A stretch of DNA of 64,000 nt. Source: Streptomyces sp. 135. GTDB taxonomy: Bacteria; Actinomycetota; Actinomycetes; Streptomycetales; Streptomycetaceae. Made by a program: the position numbers and the translations under genes. Shown in pieces: positions 9,807 to 19,328 of this stretch. Location of the stretch: positions 2,728,001-2,792,000 of the forward strand of contig NZ_CP075691.1 in the NCBI RefSeq assembly GCF_020026305.1. Reading direction: 5' to 3'. Numbering within the stretch: the first letter of the stretch is position 1; each line of letters begins with the position of its first letter. The notes under the pieces are model-generated. The model was not told the DNA's origin. It made no database searches and worked only from the letters and a program-made list of their open reading frames with translations.

Positions 9807-11003
9807 ATGCTCAGTGAGCAGTCCGCCGCAGTCGTGCGCGCCACGCTTCCCGCCGTCGGCGCGGCCATCGAGGACATCACGGGGCGCTTCTACGAGCGCA
9901 TGTTCGCCGCCCACCCGGAGCTGCTGCGTGACCTGTTCAACCGCGGCAACCAGGCCGCCGGCGTGCAGCGCCAGGCCCTCGCCGGTTCCATCGCGACGTT
10001 CGCCACGTACCTGGTGGACCGCCCCGACGAGCGGCCCGACGTGATGCTGCACCGCATCGCGCACAAGCACGCTTCCGTGGGCATCAGGCCCGACCAGTAC
10101 CCGATCGTGCACGAGCACCTCTTGGCTGCCATCGCCGAGATCCTCGGCGACGCGGTGACGCCGGAGGTCGCCCGGGCCTGGGACGAGGTGTACTGGCTGA
10201 TGGCGAACGCGCTCATCGTCCTGGAGAAGCGCCTCTACGAGGAGCAGGGCGTCGTCGACGCGGACGTGTGGCGGGAGTGGGAGGTCGTCACCCGTACCGA
10301 GGCCACACCGGAGGTCGCCGCCTTCGTGCTCCGGCCCGCCGACGGACGGCCCGCGCCGGCGTTCAGGCCCGGGCAGTACGTCTCCGTTCAGGTCGAACTC
10401 CCGGACGGAGCACGGCAGATACGTCAGTACAGCCTCACCGGCGCCCCCGGTGCCGACACCCGTTCGATCGCGGTGAAGCGGGTGACCGGGAGCCCCGACG
10501 GCGAGGTCTCCTCGCAGCTGCACGCGCACGTCCGTGAGGGAGCCCGGCTGCGGGTGTCGGCCCCGTACGGGGATCTGGTCCTGCCCCCGGGCGAGGCACC
10601 CCTGCTGCTCGCCTCCGCGGGCATCGGCTGCACCCCGATGCTGGCCATGCTGGAGCAGCTCGTCGCCACCGCTCACGCGGGGCCCGTTACGGTCGTGCAC
10701 GGCGACCGTTCACCCGCGTCGCACGCACTCCGCACCGACCACGAGGCGCTGACCCGCAAGCTGTCCGATGCGAGCGCCCACTTCTGGTACGAGGATCTCG
10801 CCGACGGACCGGCGAGCGAGGCGTACCGGGGCGGCCGGGTGGATCTGGTGGACGTACCGGTCGCGCCCGGTACCCGCGCCTTCCTGTGCGGTCCGCTCCC
10901 CTTCATGCGCGCGGTGCGCGCGCAGCTGCTCGAACGGGGTGTCGCGGCCGCCGACATCCACTACGAGGTCTTCGGGCCGGATCTCTGGCTCGCCGCGGCC
11001 TGA
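9807..11003 (+). CDS. hmp: Flavohemoglobin (nitric oxide dioxygenase)
   Basis: This 398-aa protein oxidises NO to nitrate using heme, FAD and NAD(P)H. The globin domain (1-140) includes a candidate proximal His88 in HKHASVGIRPDQY. The FAD domain (about 150-255) has RQYSLTGAPGAD. The NAD domain has the GIGCTPMLAMLEQL motif, and the protein ends YEVFGPDLW, as usual for Hmp. ATG 9807 follows GAGAGAGG at an eight-base gap, so the upstream in-frame ATG 9786 is rejected. The AT-rich 9540-9806 gap holds divergent promoters for hmp and galE. In this genome it would complement the nitrate and nitrite pathway and the truncated hemoglobin. Confidence 0.94.
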   Translation: MLSEQSAAVVRATLPAVGAAIEDITGRFYERMFAAHPELLRDLFNRGNQAAGVQRQALAGSIATFATYLVDRPDERPDVMLHRIAHKHASVGIRPDQYPIVHEHLLAAIAEILGDAVTPEVARAWDEVYWLMANALIVLEKRLYEEQGVVDADVWREWEVVTRTEATPEVAAFVLRPADGRPAPAFRPGQYVSVQVELPDGARQIRQYSLTGAPGADTRSIAVKRVTGSPDGEVSSQLHAHVREGARLRVSAPYGDLVLPPGEAPLLLASAGIGCTPMLAMLEQLVATAHAGPVTVVHGDRSPASHALRTDHEALTRKLSDASAHFWYEDLADGPASEAYRGGRVDLVDVPVAPGTRAFLCGPLPFMRAVRAQLLERGVAAADIHYEVFGPDLWLAAA

Positions 11004-11068
11004 CCACGAGCAGGACACAGGAGTACGGCGCTCCCGGGGACGCAATCCGGGGCTCCGGCGGGCATCGG

Positions 11069-11105
11069 GCGCCCACGCGGCACGTCTGTCATGCCGCGTG
11101 GGCGC
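11069..11105. terminator. Strong bidirectional hairpin terminator
   Basis: A perfect 14-bp GC-rich stem (GCGCCCACGCGGCA with its complement) encloses a 9-base loop. It lies after hmp on the plus strand. Before the IS inserted, it would also have followed the LCP gene on the minus strand. It lacks a long T-run, as is usual in Streptomyces. Confidence 0.75.
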
Positions 11106-11151
11106 GCCGCGTCGTGGGCGGTCTCAGAGAGGCCGAGCCTGGCGCCGCTCA

Positions 11152-12273
11152 GAGGTCGTTTCATCCCGTTGTTTGATCCCTGGATACGGCTTTGATGTGG
11201 TGATGTCGGGTCGTGCCAGGAGATGGTGCTTTCGCCGGTGAGGCGGCGGGACATGAGGTCGGTCATGGCGATGTGGATCATGGCTTCGGAGCGATGTGGG
11301 TGAGTCTCGTAGTCGCGCGCCAGGCGGCGGTGGAGCATCAGCCAGCCGTAGGTCCACTCCACCGTCCACCGCTTCGGGATCGGGGTGAACCCCTTGGTCC
11401 CGGGGTTGCGTTGGACGATTTCGAGGCCGATGCCGAGGGTGGCGGCGTGCTCGACGAAGTGCTTGCGGTAGCCCCCGTCGACCCATATCTTGCGCAGGCC
11501 GGGGTGGTCGGCGGCGGCGTGTTCCAACAGGGGTGCGGCCTGCGGCGGAATCCTGGACGCCGGCCGCGGTGACCAGCACGGCCAGCAGCAGGCCGAGGGT
11601 GTCGGTGATGATGCTGCGCTTGCGGCCCACGATCTTCCTGCCCGCGTCGATGCCCTGGCTGGTGGCGGGGACGCTGGTGGAGGTCTTCACGCTCTGCGCG
11701 TCGATTACGCAGGCCGACGGGTGTTTGCCGCGCCCTTCCTGCTGGCGTACCAACTCCCTCAGCAGCCCGTTGAGCTGGGCGAAGACGCCGTCCTTCTGCC
11801 AGTGGGCGAAGTAGCCGTAGACCGACTGCCAGGGCGGGAAATCGTGCGGGAGATGGGCCCACTGACAGCCGGTGCGGTCCACATACAGGATCGCATTCAT
11901 GATCTCGCGCAGGTCATGCCGGGGTGGGCGTCCGAAGTCCAGGGCCCGACCGCGTCGCTCGAAGCGCCAGTGGACAGCCCGGCTCGATCAACTCCCAGCG
12001 GACATCGGACAGATCACTTGGATACGCACGCCGTTCCGTCATGTCCTGGAAGTACCGCGGTCCAGGGGCGTGCGCCCAGGCGTGCGTCCGGCCTCGCGGA
12101 AGCACAGGGCACACAGGGATGCCGTGGGATGAGACAGGCGCAAGACGACTCGCACCCCATACATCACACCACTCGGCCCAGAGAGCACGGTGAGCCCGAG
12201 CATCACATCTGTACCACCGCAACACACGGACAAAAACTGGTCATAACAGCACACTCAAGATTAAAACGACCTC
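11152..12273 (-). mobile_element. IS5-family insertion sequence (IS1031-like target)
   Basis: This 1122-bp element has the inverted ends GAGGTCGTTT at 11152 and AAACGACCTC at 12264-12273. It is flanked on both sides by TCA (11149-11151 and 12274-12276), which fits a 3-bp TNA target duplication. The right copy of TCA is the TGA stop codon of the LCP gene read on the minus strand. The transposase inside is broken by frameshifts. The family call comes from the transposase sequence and the subgroup from the duplication length. Confidence 0.8.
11162..12042 (-). pseudogene. Frameshifted IS5-family transposase
   Basis: The transposase can be followed through three frames. MTERRAYPSDLSDVRWELIE begins at 12042. 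After a shift near 11975 come RFERRGRALDFGRPPRH and NAILYVDRTGCQWAHLPHDF, with the DDE segment VIDAQSVKTS. After a shift near 11540 comes LRKIWVDGGYRKHFVEH followed by RWTVEWTYGWLMLHRRLARD. The DDE residues are present but split among frames. Two separate shifts make programmed frameshifting an unlikely full explanation, so the copy is probably inactive. No clear stop is seen before the IS end. Confidence 0.8.
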
Positions 12274-13284
12274 TCAGAGTCCGTTCTTGACCGAGCGCGG
12301 CACGGCGGTGTCCGTACGCAGCGCCTTCCACAGGATGTTCGCCTGGGAGTCGAGAGCGACCACGCGGTTGGGGTCCCGCACGTCCAGCTTCACGGGGAGG
12401 GTGCGCAGGTCCATCGTGGAGGGGTTCAGCGCGTCCAGTCCCCGGGCGAAGGAGGTCAGGGAGAGCAGCGACGCCAGGTGGTCGTCGGTGGTGAGCGCCT
12501 TGGTGGCGGCGTCGGCCACCTTGTACAGCTTGGCGGGGTTCGTCAGGGTGCCCTCGGTCTGGATCTTGTGCAGCGCCGCGAGGATGAACTTCTGCTGGAG
12601 CTCGATGCGGCCCAGGTCGCTTCCATCGCCGATCCCGTGCCGGGTCCTGACAAACGCGAGTGCCGTGTCGCCCTTTAGGTTGTGGGTGCCGGCCGCGAGG
12701 TGCAGCCCGCTGCCCGAGTCGTCGATCCGCCGGTCCGTGGTCACGGTGACGCCGCCGAGCACGTCCACGAGCCTCTTGAAACCGGCGAAGTCGACTTCGA
12801 GGTAGTGGTCCATGCGGATGCCCGACATCGACTCCACCGTCTTGACGACGCAGGCCGGGCCGCCGCGCTGGTAGATGGAGTTGAACATGACGCGGGTCGC
12901 CGCCGGCAGGGTGCCGCACGACGGGCGTGTGACCAGGGTGTCGCGCGGGATGCTGACCGCCGTGGCCCGTTGGTGGTGGTCGGCGGGCACGTGGACCACG
13001 ATCGCGGTGTCCGCCCGGGCCGTTCCGCTGGTGTCTCCGCCCGCCAGGTCGCCGTTCTTGCCGCTGCGCGAGTCCGACCCGAGCATGACGAAGTTCTGGT
13101 CGCCCGTGACCATGTCCTTCGGGCGGTCGGTGCCGAGTGCCCCGTCGATGTCGACGCCGTGCAGATTTCCGTTCAGATGGTGGTAGGCCCAGAGGCCGGA
13201 ACCCGTGACGACGAGAACGAGGCCCACCACGACGGCCAGCAGGGTGCGCCGAATTCGCTGCCCTCTTGTTGTCTTCGTGCCCAT
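12274..13284 (-). CDS. LCP-family (LytR-CpsA-Psr) cell-wall polymer ligase
   Basis: This 336-aa protein has a short basic N-terminus, one transmembrane helix (LLAVVVGLVLVVTGSGLWAY, about residues 15-35) and an extracytoplasmic LCP domain. Recognisable blocks are NFVMLGSDSRSG, ADTAIVVHVPADHH, SIPRDTLV, DHYLEVDFAGFKRLVDVLGG and LAFVRTRHGIGDGSDLGRIE with the conserved Arg residues. LCP enzymes transfer undecaprenyl-linked polymers, such as teichoic acids, to peptidoglycan. ATG 13284 follows GAAGGAG. The neighbouring polyol-phosphate genes suggest the substrate. The IS at 12273 abuts its stop codon without shortening it. Confidence 0.92.
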   Translation of the reverse strand: MGTKTTRGQRIRRTLLAVVVGLVLVVTGSGLWAYHHLNGNLHGVDIDGALGTDRPKDMVTGDQNFVMLGSDSRSGKNGDLAGGDTSGTARADTAIVVHVPADHHQRATAVSIPRDTLVTRPSCGTLPAATRVMFNSIYQRGGPACVVKTVESMSGIRMDHYLEVDFAGFKRLVDVLGGVTVTTDRRIDDSGSGLHLAAGTHNLKGDTALAFVRTRHGIGDGSDLGRIELQQKFILAALHKIQTEGTLTNPAKLYKVADAATKALTTDDHLASLLSLTSFARGLDALNPSTMDLRTLPVKLDVRDPNRVVALDSQANILWKALRTDTAVPRSVKNGL

Positions 13285-13344
13285 GAGAGGTCGACTCCTT
13301 CGGCGCGCGGCCGGGTTCGATGAGAGAGGCGTGTACACACGAGC

Positions 13345-13373
13345 GTGGAGGCCGATGGGGCATCGGCCTCCAC
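13345..13373 (-). terminator. Hairpin terminator after the FG-GAP protein gene
   Basis: A 12-bp perfect stem (GTGGAGGCCGAT with its complement) and a 5-base loop lie between the FG-GAP gene, which ends at 13439, and the LCP start at 13284. It probably separates the two minus-strand transcripts. Confidence 0.65.
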
Positions 13374-13438
13374 GTCGGCTACGCGTCAGCCGTGGTTGTG
13401 TGTCACGCGTAGGGGTACTGCGTCACCGCCGCGCGATG

Positions 13439-15322
13439 TTACTTCGAGCTGTTGTCCACCTTGAGCTGGACGACGGTCGGAGCGGCGAACGCGCCGCTGT
13501 TGAGCCGTCCGGTGGAGCGCCAGACCTTCACCTCGTGGTAGTTGCCGTCGATCGCGAGGAGGTCGTCCTTGCCATCGCCGTCGTAGTCACCCGAAGTGGT
13601 CTGCGAGAAGTTGTTCCACCCGGTGAGATGGCGCGGCTTCTCGAAGGGGTTGCCGGTCTGGTCGCCGTTGGAGTGCCACAGCTTCAGCTCGCCGCTGCCG
13701 TTGCGGGCGATGAGGTCGGCCTTGCCGTCACCGTCGATGTCGCCACCGGTGGTCTCGGCGTAGTTCTGCCAGCCGCCGGTCAGCTTCTTCGGCTTGGCGA
13801 ACGGGTTGCCGGTGGAGGAGGTGCCGCGCCACAGCCTGAGCGTGCCCCGCTCGGATCCGGCCGTCTCCATGGCCACGAGGTCGGTGACTCCGTCGTTGTC
13901 GAAGTCGCCCGCGGTGGTCTGCTCGAGGCTGCTCCAGCCGCCGGTCATCTGGTCCGGCGCGGCGAAGGTGCCGTTGCCGTGACCGCGCCACAGCATCAGC
14001 TTGCCGGCGGACTCGGCGACGAGGTCGGTGTTGCCGTCCCCGTCGAAGTCACCCGCGACGGTCTGGTCGTAGGACCACTTGTCGAAGGTGCGGACGCCCT
14101 TCTGGAAGGTGGCGTCGCCGTTGCCCTTGAACAGGTAGACCTTGCCGGTGGTGTCGTCCTTGCCGAGGATGTCGGCGTGGCCGTCGTGGGTGAAGTCCGC
14201 CATGACGAGCTGGGAGACGTCATCGGCCGAGAGGTCGGTGTCCGACGAGGCCTTCTTGTGCAGGGTGACGGTGACGTTCCCGGTGTAGGTCTTGCCGTCC
14301 TTGCCCGTCACCGTGTAGGTGAAGGAGTCGGTGCCGTCGATGTCTTCGGTCTGCGTGTACAGGACCTTGCCGTTGCTGATCGTGGCGGTGCCGTGGGACG
14401 GCGTCGACACCTTGTCGAGCGAGGTGACGTTCTCGTCGTTCTTCAGGACGTCGATCGACGTGGCGCCGTCGCCGTAGGTGGCGCTGGCCGAGTCGTCGAC
14501 GACCTTCGTGGGGTCCTGCTCCTCCGGCTCCACCGCGAGGTGGATGGTCTCCCAGTGGCCGTTCGGGCTCAGGCCGGCGTTGGCGCCGATACTGATCGGT
14601 GCGCCGGTGCCGACGCCATAGTCCTCGAGCATCTTCGCGGTGGGCACGACCGTGAAACGACCAAACCTCGAGACCTGCTCGTCCAGATTGTAGCCGCCGT
14701 ACACCAGGGCAGCGGGGCTGTGCCACTTGCCGACGTACTGGTGCTCGCCCGCGAACCAGCCCTTCTCGAAGCCCGACCACGTCACGTTTCCCAGCGCGCC
14801 GGGGACCGGGATGGTCTCCTTCAGGTTCTTCGCCGTGGCCAGGATCTTCAGGTCGCCGTTGTCGACCAGCTTGTTGAAGTCCCAGTAGCCGAGAGCCGTG
14901 TCCAGCGGCTCAACACCGGGAACGGCCGCGGTGACGTGGGCTTTTGCGCTGATCCACAGCGTGGTGGGCTTGCCGACCGTGAACTTGCACCCCTGGTCCG
15001 ACCACAGACCGGCACTGCCGATGTTGCCGAAGACGGTGGCGTCAGTGGATTCGCCACACTTGGTCAGGTTCTTGGGGGGGGTACCCAGGTCGTCGAAGAC
15101 GCCGTTGGTGTAGGGGCCACCGGTCGCCTCATTGCCCGAGTTCGAGAAGGTCGTCGTGCGCACCTGGCCGGACCCCTTGTTCCCCGCGGCACCGGAGCCC
15201 GCGGCGAGTGCGGGCTGCGCGCCGATCGCCAGGGCGGTCGTCCCAACCAGAACCGCCGTGGATATTCCGATCGCCTTACGGGCCTTGCCCGCTCGCACCC
15301 ACTGCATTGTGCTTCGACTCAT
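13439..15322 (-). CDS. Large secreted protein with FG-GAP/VCBS repeats
   Basis: This 627-aa protein has a long signal peptide (about 1-41, ending QPALAA). Residues 42-270 are a domain I do not recognise. A Cadherin/VCBS-like Ig segment follows (about 275-355: VVDDSASATYGDGATSIDVL, DGTDSFTYTVTGKDG). The C-terminus holds at least five FG-GAP-type repeats marked by calcium-binding DFDGDGNTDLV, DFDNDGVTDLV, DIDGDGKADLI and DYDGDGKDDLL. Such repeats usually form a beta-propeller for protein or carbohydrate binding outside the cell. ATG 15322 follows GGGAGGAAG. Its place between wall-polymer genes suggests a cell-surface role. No sortase signal or catalytic motif is visible. Confidence 0.82.
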   Translation of the reverse strand: MSRSTMQWVRAGKARKAIGISTAVLVGTTALAIGAQPALAAGSGAAGNKGSGQVRTTTFSNSGNEATGGPYTNGVFDDLGTPPKNLTKCGESTDATVFGNIGSAGLWSDQGCKFTVGKPTTLWISAKAHVTAAVPGVEPLDTALGYWDFNKLVDNGDLKILATAKNLKETIPVPGALGNVTWSGFEKGWFAGEHQYVGKWHSPAALVYGGYNLDEQVSRFGRFTVVPTAKMLEDYGVGTGAPISIGANAGLSPNGHWETIHLAVEPEEQDPTKVVDDSASATYGDGATSIDVLKNDENVTSLDKVSTPSHGTATISNGKVLYTQTEDIDGTDSFTYTVTGKDGKTYTGNVTVTLHKKASSDTDLSADDVSQLVMADFTHDGHADILGKDDTTGKVYLFKGNGDATFQKGVRTFDKWSYDQTVAGDFDGDGNTDLVAESAGKLMLWRGHGNGTFAAPDQMTGGWSSLEQTTAGDFDNDGVTDLVAMETAGSERGTLRLWRGTSSTGNPFAKPKKLTGGWQNYAETTGGDIDGDGKADLIARNGSGELKLWHSNGDQTGNPFEKPRHLTGWNNFSQTTSGDYDGDGKDDLLAIDGNYHEVKVWRSTGRLNSGAFAAPTVVQLKVDNSSK

Positions 15323-15675
15323 CGAACACTTCCTCCCTGGTCAAGCGCCATTATGACAACCAGATGAAACGTACAGGGAGTGGCGGCAACGAAAGATTAC
15401 AAGCTCGGGACCCGGCCACCGATCGGCCTTGTCGGGTACCGGCAGCGCACCTTTCCCATAGGTCGCGGGCGAGATCCCGGTCAACCTTCACAGGCCGTCG
15501 GTCACCATTTGGAATGCCCGCGTCACCATTTAGTCACCTAAAGGAGGTAGCGCTGACCTTAACGTGAAGCGAGCGGCTCCGTCGCAATTGATCATGCGTT
15601 TGGGGGCCGGGCGCTTCCGTAGCGAGACGGGCACGGGCGGCGTACTTCTGCGAGTGAGATCCTTAAGGCGGACTG
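15323..15675. other. Divergent intergenic region
   Basis: These 353 bases separate the FG-GAP gene from the polyol-phosphate operon and must hold both promoters. The sequence AAAGGAGGT at 15539-15547 looks like a ribosome site, but I see no gene start that uses it. No inverted repeat stands out. Confidence 0.4.
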
Positions 15676-17172
15676 GTGAAGAGAACAGAATCTTCGGCGA
15701 AGAATGTCGCTGTCGTTTTGGCCGGGGGAACCGGGCAGCGTATCGGCCTGAATGTGCCCAAGCAGCTCATCAAGGTCGCCGGTAAGTCCATTCTCGAGCA
15801 CACGCTGGACGTGTTCGAGGAATCCGCCGTCATCGACGAGATTATCGTCGTCATGCACAAGGACTTCATCGCCGAGGTCCGTGCCATAGTCGAGCGCGCC
15901 GGCCTCGCCAAGGTGAGCGTGGTCCTGCCCGGCGGCGCGACCCGCAACGAGACGAGTCTGCGCGCCATCGAGTTCCTGCGCGAGTCACTGCCTGTGGGGC
16001 ACGACGTGAAGGTGCTGATCCATGACGCCGTGCGTCCACTGGTGTCGACCCAGGTGATCGCGGAGTGCGTGGCGGCGCTGGACACGCACGAGGCGGTGGA
16101 CGTCGCCATCCCGACGGCGGACACGATGATCGTGACCCGGGACGAGGGCGAGCGCGGCGTCTTCATCAATGACGTGCCGGACCGCGCCGTACTCCAGCGC
16201 GGGCAGACGCCCCAGGCATTCTGGCTGTCGACAATCTGGCGCGCCTACGGCCGGGCGCTCCAGGACCCGGCGTTCCAGGCCACCGACGACTGCGGTGTGG
16301 TGCTGCGCTACCTGCCGGAGGTGCCCATCGTGGTGGTCCGCGGTGAGGAGCACAACATGAAGGTGACGCAGCCCATCGACCTCGTCCTCGCCGACAGACT
16401 CTTCCAACTGCAGTCGAGCACCGCACCGTTGCCGCTGTCCGAACACCGCTACCGGGAACAGCTGGCGGGCACGGTCACGGTCGTCTTCGGCGCCAGTTAC
16501 GGCATCGGTGCCGACATCGGTGACTTCGTCGAGGGCCATGGCGGGCGGGTCTTCCGGTTCAGCCGGTCGCTGACCGGCACACATGTGGAGAACCCAGACG
16601 ACGTGGCGGCCGCCCTGGCCGTCGCGTACCGGGAGGCCGGACGTATTGACCACGTGGTCAACACCGCGGGGGTGCTGCGCACGGGCGAGCTGGTGGCGAC
16701 GTCGCCCGAGGCGATCGAGCAGGCGACGGCCGTCAACTACCTGGCGCCGGTGCACATCGCGCGGGCCGCCTTCCCGTATCTCGCCGAGAGCGGTGGCCAG
16801 TTGCTGCTGTACACCTCCAGCAGCTACACGCGCGGGCGGCGCGGCTACAGCCTCTATTCGTCCGCCAAGGCCGCCACCGTCAATCTGACGCAGGCGCTGG
16901 CCGAGGAGTGGGCTCCGCATTCCGTGCGGATCAACTGTGTCAACCCCGAGCGCACCCGTACCCCGATGCGCGCCAGGGCCTTCGGGGACGAACCGGTGGA
17001 GACGCTCCTGGCCTCGGAGGCGGTGGCACAGGCGTCGGTCGACGTCCTGCTGTCGGCCATGACGGGTCATGTCGTCGACGTGCGGCGCCAGGACCCGGTC
17101 GCGTCCGCGGTGCCCGAGCTCTCCTCCCCGGCGCTGGGGCGCTCGGAGCTGCCAGAGAGGCAGTCGGCATGA
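15676..17172 (+). CDS. Bifunctional cytidylyltransferase / SDR reductase (CDP-ribitol synthase-like)
   Basis: This 498-aa fusion starts at GTG 15676 behind AAGGCGG. Residues 10-235 are an IspD/TarI-like cytidylyltransferase: VVLAGGTGQRIGLNVPKQLI, IHDAVRPLV and RGQTPQAFWLS. Residues 255-470 are an SDR domain: VVFGASYGIGADI, NTAGVLRTGELV, and the YSLYSSAKAA Tyr/Lys pair. The order matches the bifunctional TarI-TarJ/Bcs1 type, which reduces ribulose-5-phosphate and activates the product to CDP-ribitol. The exact polyol is inferred. Its stop overlaps the start of the next gene (ATGA), coupling it to a polymerase. Confidence 0.88.
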   Translation: MKRTESSAKNVAVVLAGGTGQRIGLNVPKQLIKVAGKSILEHTLDVFEESAVIDEIIVVMHKDFIAEVRAIVERAGLAKVSVVLPGGATRNETSLRAIEFLRESLPVGHDVKVLIHDAVRPLVSTQVIAECVAALDTHEAVDVAIPTADTMIVTRDEGERGVFINDVPDRAVLQRGQTPQAFWLSTIWRAYGRALQDPAFQATDDCGVVLRYLPEVPIVVVRGEEHNMKVTQPIDLVLADRLFQLQSSTAPLPLSEHRYREQLAGTVTVVFGASYGIGADIGDFVEGHGGRVFRFSRSLTGTHVENPDDVAAALAVAYREAGRIDHVVNTAGVLRTGELVATSPEAIEQATAVNYLAPVHIARAAFPYLAESGGQLLLYTSSSYTRGRRGYSLYSSAKAATVNLTQALAEEWAPHSVRINCVNPERTRTPMRARAFGDEPVETLLASEAVAQASVDVLLSAMTGHVVDVRRQDPVASAVPELSSPALGRSELPERQSA

Positions 17173-19256
17173 CCCAGGAGGTGAGCGCCGCCCCGCCGGT
17201 GCAGAAGACCGGGGCCGGGGGCGCGGGAGGCGCGCACCGGGGCTTGCGGGCGATCCGGGCCGCGCTCCTCACGCGTGCCCGACGGCTGTCCCGGGCGGAT
17301 CTGGTGGCAGTCGGCCTGTTGTTGTCGAGTTTCCCCCTGCTCGTGCTCAGCGCCCTGGTGCCGAGTGCGCCGGTATTCTGCGCCGTCATGCTGGTCGGCT
17401 ACGGCGCGGACGGTGAACTGCACCGCCGGCGCAGCCCCGTGCTGGCGTGGCTGCGCCAGCTCCGGTTCGGCGTCTCCCTGCGCGCCGCGGCGCGTCAGCT
17501 CCTGACGGTGCTGCTGCTGGCCCGCGCGGGGTGGGGCGGCACGGGGCTGTGCGCGGCGGGGATCGTGACGTTCCTGCTGACCACCGCGGCACAGGTGCCG
17601 CTGGCGATGCTGGCCCGCCGGGTGCGACTGCGTCGCAAACTTCCCCTTGCCGTGCGCAACATCCCGCTCGCCGTTCGGATACCGGACGCTCCGCCCGCGT
17701 ACGTGCGCGGCCGGGCCGCCGAGAAGTCGCTCGTCGTCGAGGCCCTGGGGGTGCTGGGGCTCGTCGCCGCGGCCGCCGGCGCCGAGGGGGCGGGCTGGAC
17801 GGGTCTCGGTCTGTCCCTGGCGGCGACCGCCGCGTGGGGCGGGCTGCTGGTTTCCTGCTCGGGCGGACGGTACCGGGTCCCGTCCACGCCGGAGGCACTG
17901 GGGGCCACCGATGACTGGCTCCGGTCGTACGCGCCGGGCGTCGTCCTGTACTTCTCCGGGTCCAAGGAGTCGGCGTACCAGATCAACATGTGGCTGCGCA
18001 CGCTGGAGGCCCTGGACGAGCGCCCCCTGGTGCTGCTGCGGGAACGGGCCGTGCTGAACCGACTAGCCCCCACTATCCTGCCAGTCCTCTGCGTCCCCGC
18101 GGCCACACATGTGATGAACCTGGACTTCTCCACGGTCCGTGTCGCGCTGTACGCCGCGAACACGGGCAAGAACATCCACTTCCTGCGTGTTCCCACCGCC
18201 CGGCACGTGTTCATCGGCCACGGTGACAGCGACAAGGTGGCGAGCGTCAACCCGTACACGAAGGTCTACGACGAGGTCTGGGTGGCGGGCCGGGCGGGCC
18301 GGGAGCGCTACCGGCGGGCGGACGTCGGTGTGCGCGACAGCGCGATCCACGAGGTCGGACGACCTCAACTTGCCACCCTCGACAGGACGTCCGCGACCGG
18401 CCGGGACATGCCCTCGGTGCTGTACGCCCCCACCTGGGAGGGGTGGGACGATCACCCGCAGAACACGTCGCTCATCGTGTCGGGCGAGGCCATCGTGCGG
18501 AAGCTGCTGACGAGCCCGGTGCCGGTCCGCGTCCTGTACCGGCCGCACCCCTTCACCGGGACCCGCGCCCCCGAGGCGCGCGCCGCGCACACCCGCATCG
18601 TCGCCATGATCGAGGAGGCGGCCGCGGCGCGCGCGAAGGACCGAGGAGCGACCGGCGACCATATGGCCCGTCTGGGCCGCGCATCGGCGGTGCGGGCACT
18701 CGACCGGCAGGTGGCGGCCGCCAAGGCGCCGCGCACCGGGGACGACGCCGAGCAGTCCCGGAACGCGGCCGATCTGCACCGGTCGGTGGAACGCCTGCGA
18801 AGACTCGAAGCGGCCCGGTCGGCCGCGTACTGGCAGTGCGAGGAGCCGTGGCAGCACCGGGTCATCCTGGAGGATGGCCCGGCCCTGTACGAGTGCTTCG
18901 ACCAGGCGGACGCACTCGTCGCCGACATCTCCAGTGTGGTCTCCGACTTCCTGGCCACTGAGAAGCCCTACGCGGTGACCGACTGCGCGGAATCCGGCGC
19001 CGAGGAGTTCCGCGTTCGCTATCCGACCACCGGCGCCGCCACAATCCTTTCGCCGCGGGCCGACGGGCTGACGGAGTTTCTGACCCGCCTCGCGGAAGAT
19101 CCCGGAGTCGGCGCGGAGCACCGGTCGCTCAGCCACTACCTCCTGGGCGACTGCGCGGACGCGCCCCGAAGGTTCGCCGCGGCGGTCGCACGGGCGGCCG
19201 CCGCGGCGGAGAAGCGCGATGTTCTGCACGGCGCGCAGGACCGTGCGCAGACCTGA
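17169..19256 (+). CDS. CDP-glycerol/ribitol glycerophosphotransferase-family polymerase (TagF-like)
   Basis: This 695-aa protein starts at ATG 17169, overlapping the upstream stop. The N-terminal 230 residues contain several hydrophobic helices (VGLLLSSFPLLVLSALVP, LVVEALGVLGLVAAAAGA). The C-terminal half is the Glyphos_transf domain: YFSGSKESAYQINMW, HVFIGHGDSDK with the catalytic-type His, VLYAPTWEGW, VLYRPHPFTG and ADALVADISSVVSDFL. The family polymerises glycerol- or ribitol-phosphate from CDP-activated precursors into wall teichoic acid. Coupling to the cytidylyltransferase/reductase fusion supports a CDP-polyol substrate. An insertion rich in Ala/Arg (about 480-560) is unusual. Confidence 0.88.
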   Translation: MTQEVSAAPPVQKTGAGGAGGAHRGLRAIRAALLTRARRLSRADLVAVGLLLSSFPLLVLSALVPSAPVFCAVMLVGYGADGELHRRRSPVLAWLRQLRFGVSLRAAARQLLTVLLLARAGWGGTGLCAAGIVTFLLTTAAQVPLAMLARRVRLRRKLPLAVRNIPLAVRIPDAPPAYVRGRAAEKSLVVEALGVLGLVAAAAGAEGAGWTGLGLSLAATAAWGGLLVSCSGGRYRVPSTPEALGATDDWLRSYAPGVVLYFSGSKESAYQINMWLRTLEALDERPLVLLRERAVLNRLAPTILPVLCVPAATHVMNLDFSTVRVALYAANTGKNIHFLRVPTARHVFIGHGDSDKVASVNPYTKVYDEVWVAGRAGRERYRRADVGVRDSAIHEVGRPQLATLDRTSATGRDMPSVLYAPTWEGWDDHPQNTSLIVSGEAIVRKLLTSPVPVRVLYRPHPFTGTRAPEARAAHTRIVAMIEEAAAARAKDRGATGDHMARLGRASAVRALDRQVAAAKAPRTGDDAEQSRNAADLHRSVERLRRLEAARSAAYWQCEEPWQHRVILEDGPALYECFDQADALVADISSVVSDFLATEKPYAVTDCAESGAEEFRVRYPTTGAATILSPRADGLTEFLTRLAEDPGVGAEHRSLSHYLLGDCADAPRRFAAAVARAAAAAEKRDVLHGAQDRAQT

Positions 19257-19328
19257 AACGGCGGGACAACAGAGCGGGCCACGCCGTGGGCGCGCCGTCG
19301 CCCACGTTTCGGGCCCGGGGAGGACACC

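Noticed and set aside
13205..15367. Long open frame on the plus strand opposite the FG-GAP gene
   Set aside because: It is an antisense shadow caused by GC-rich codon bias. The minus-strand gene has signal peptide, repeats and a ribosome site.
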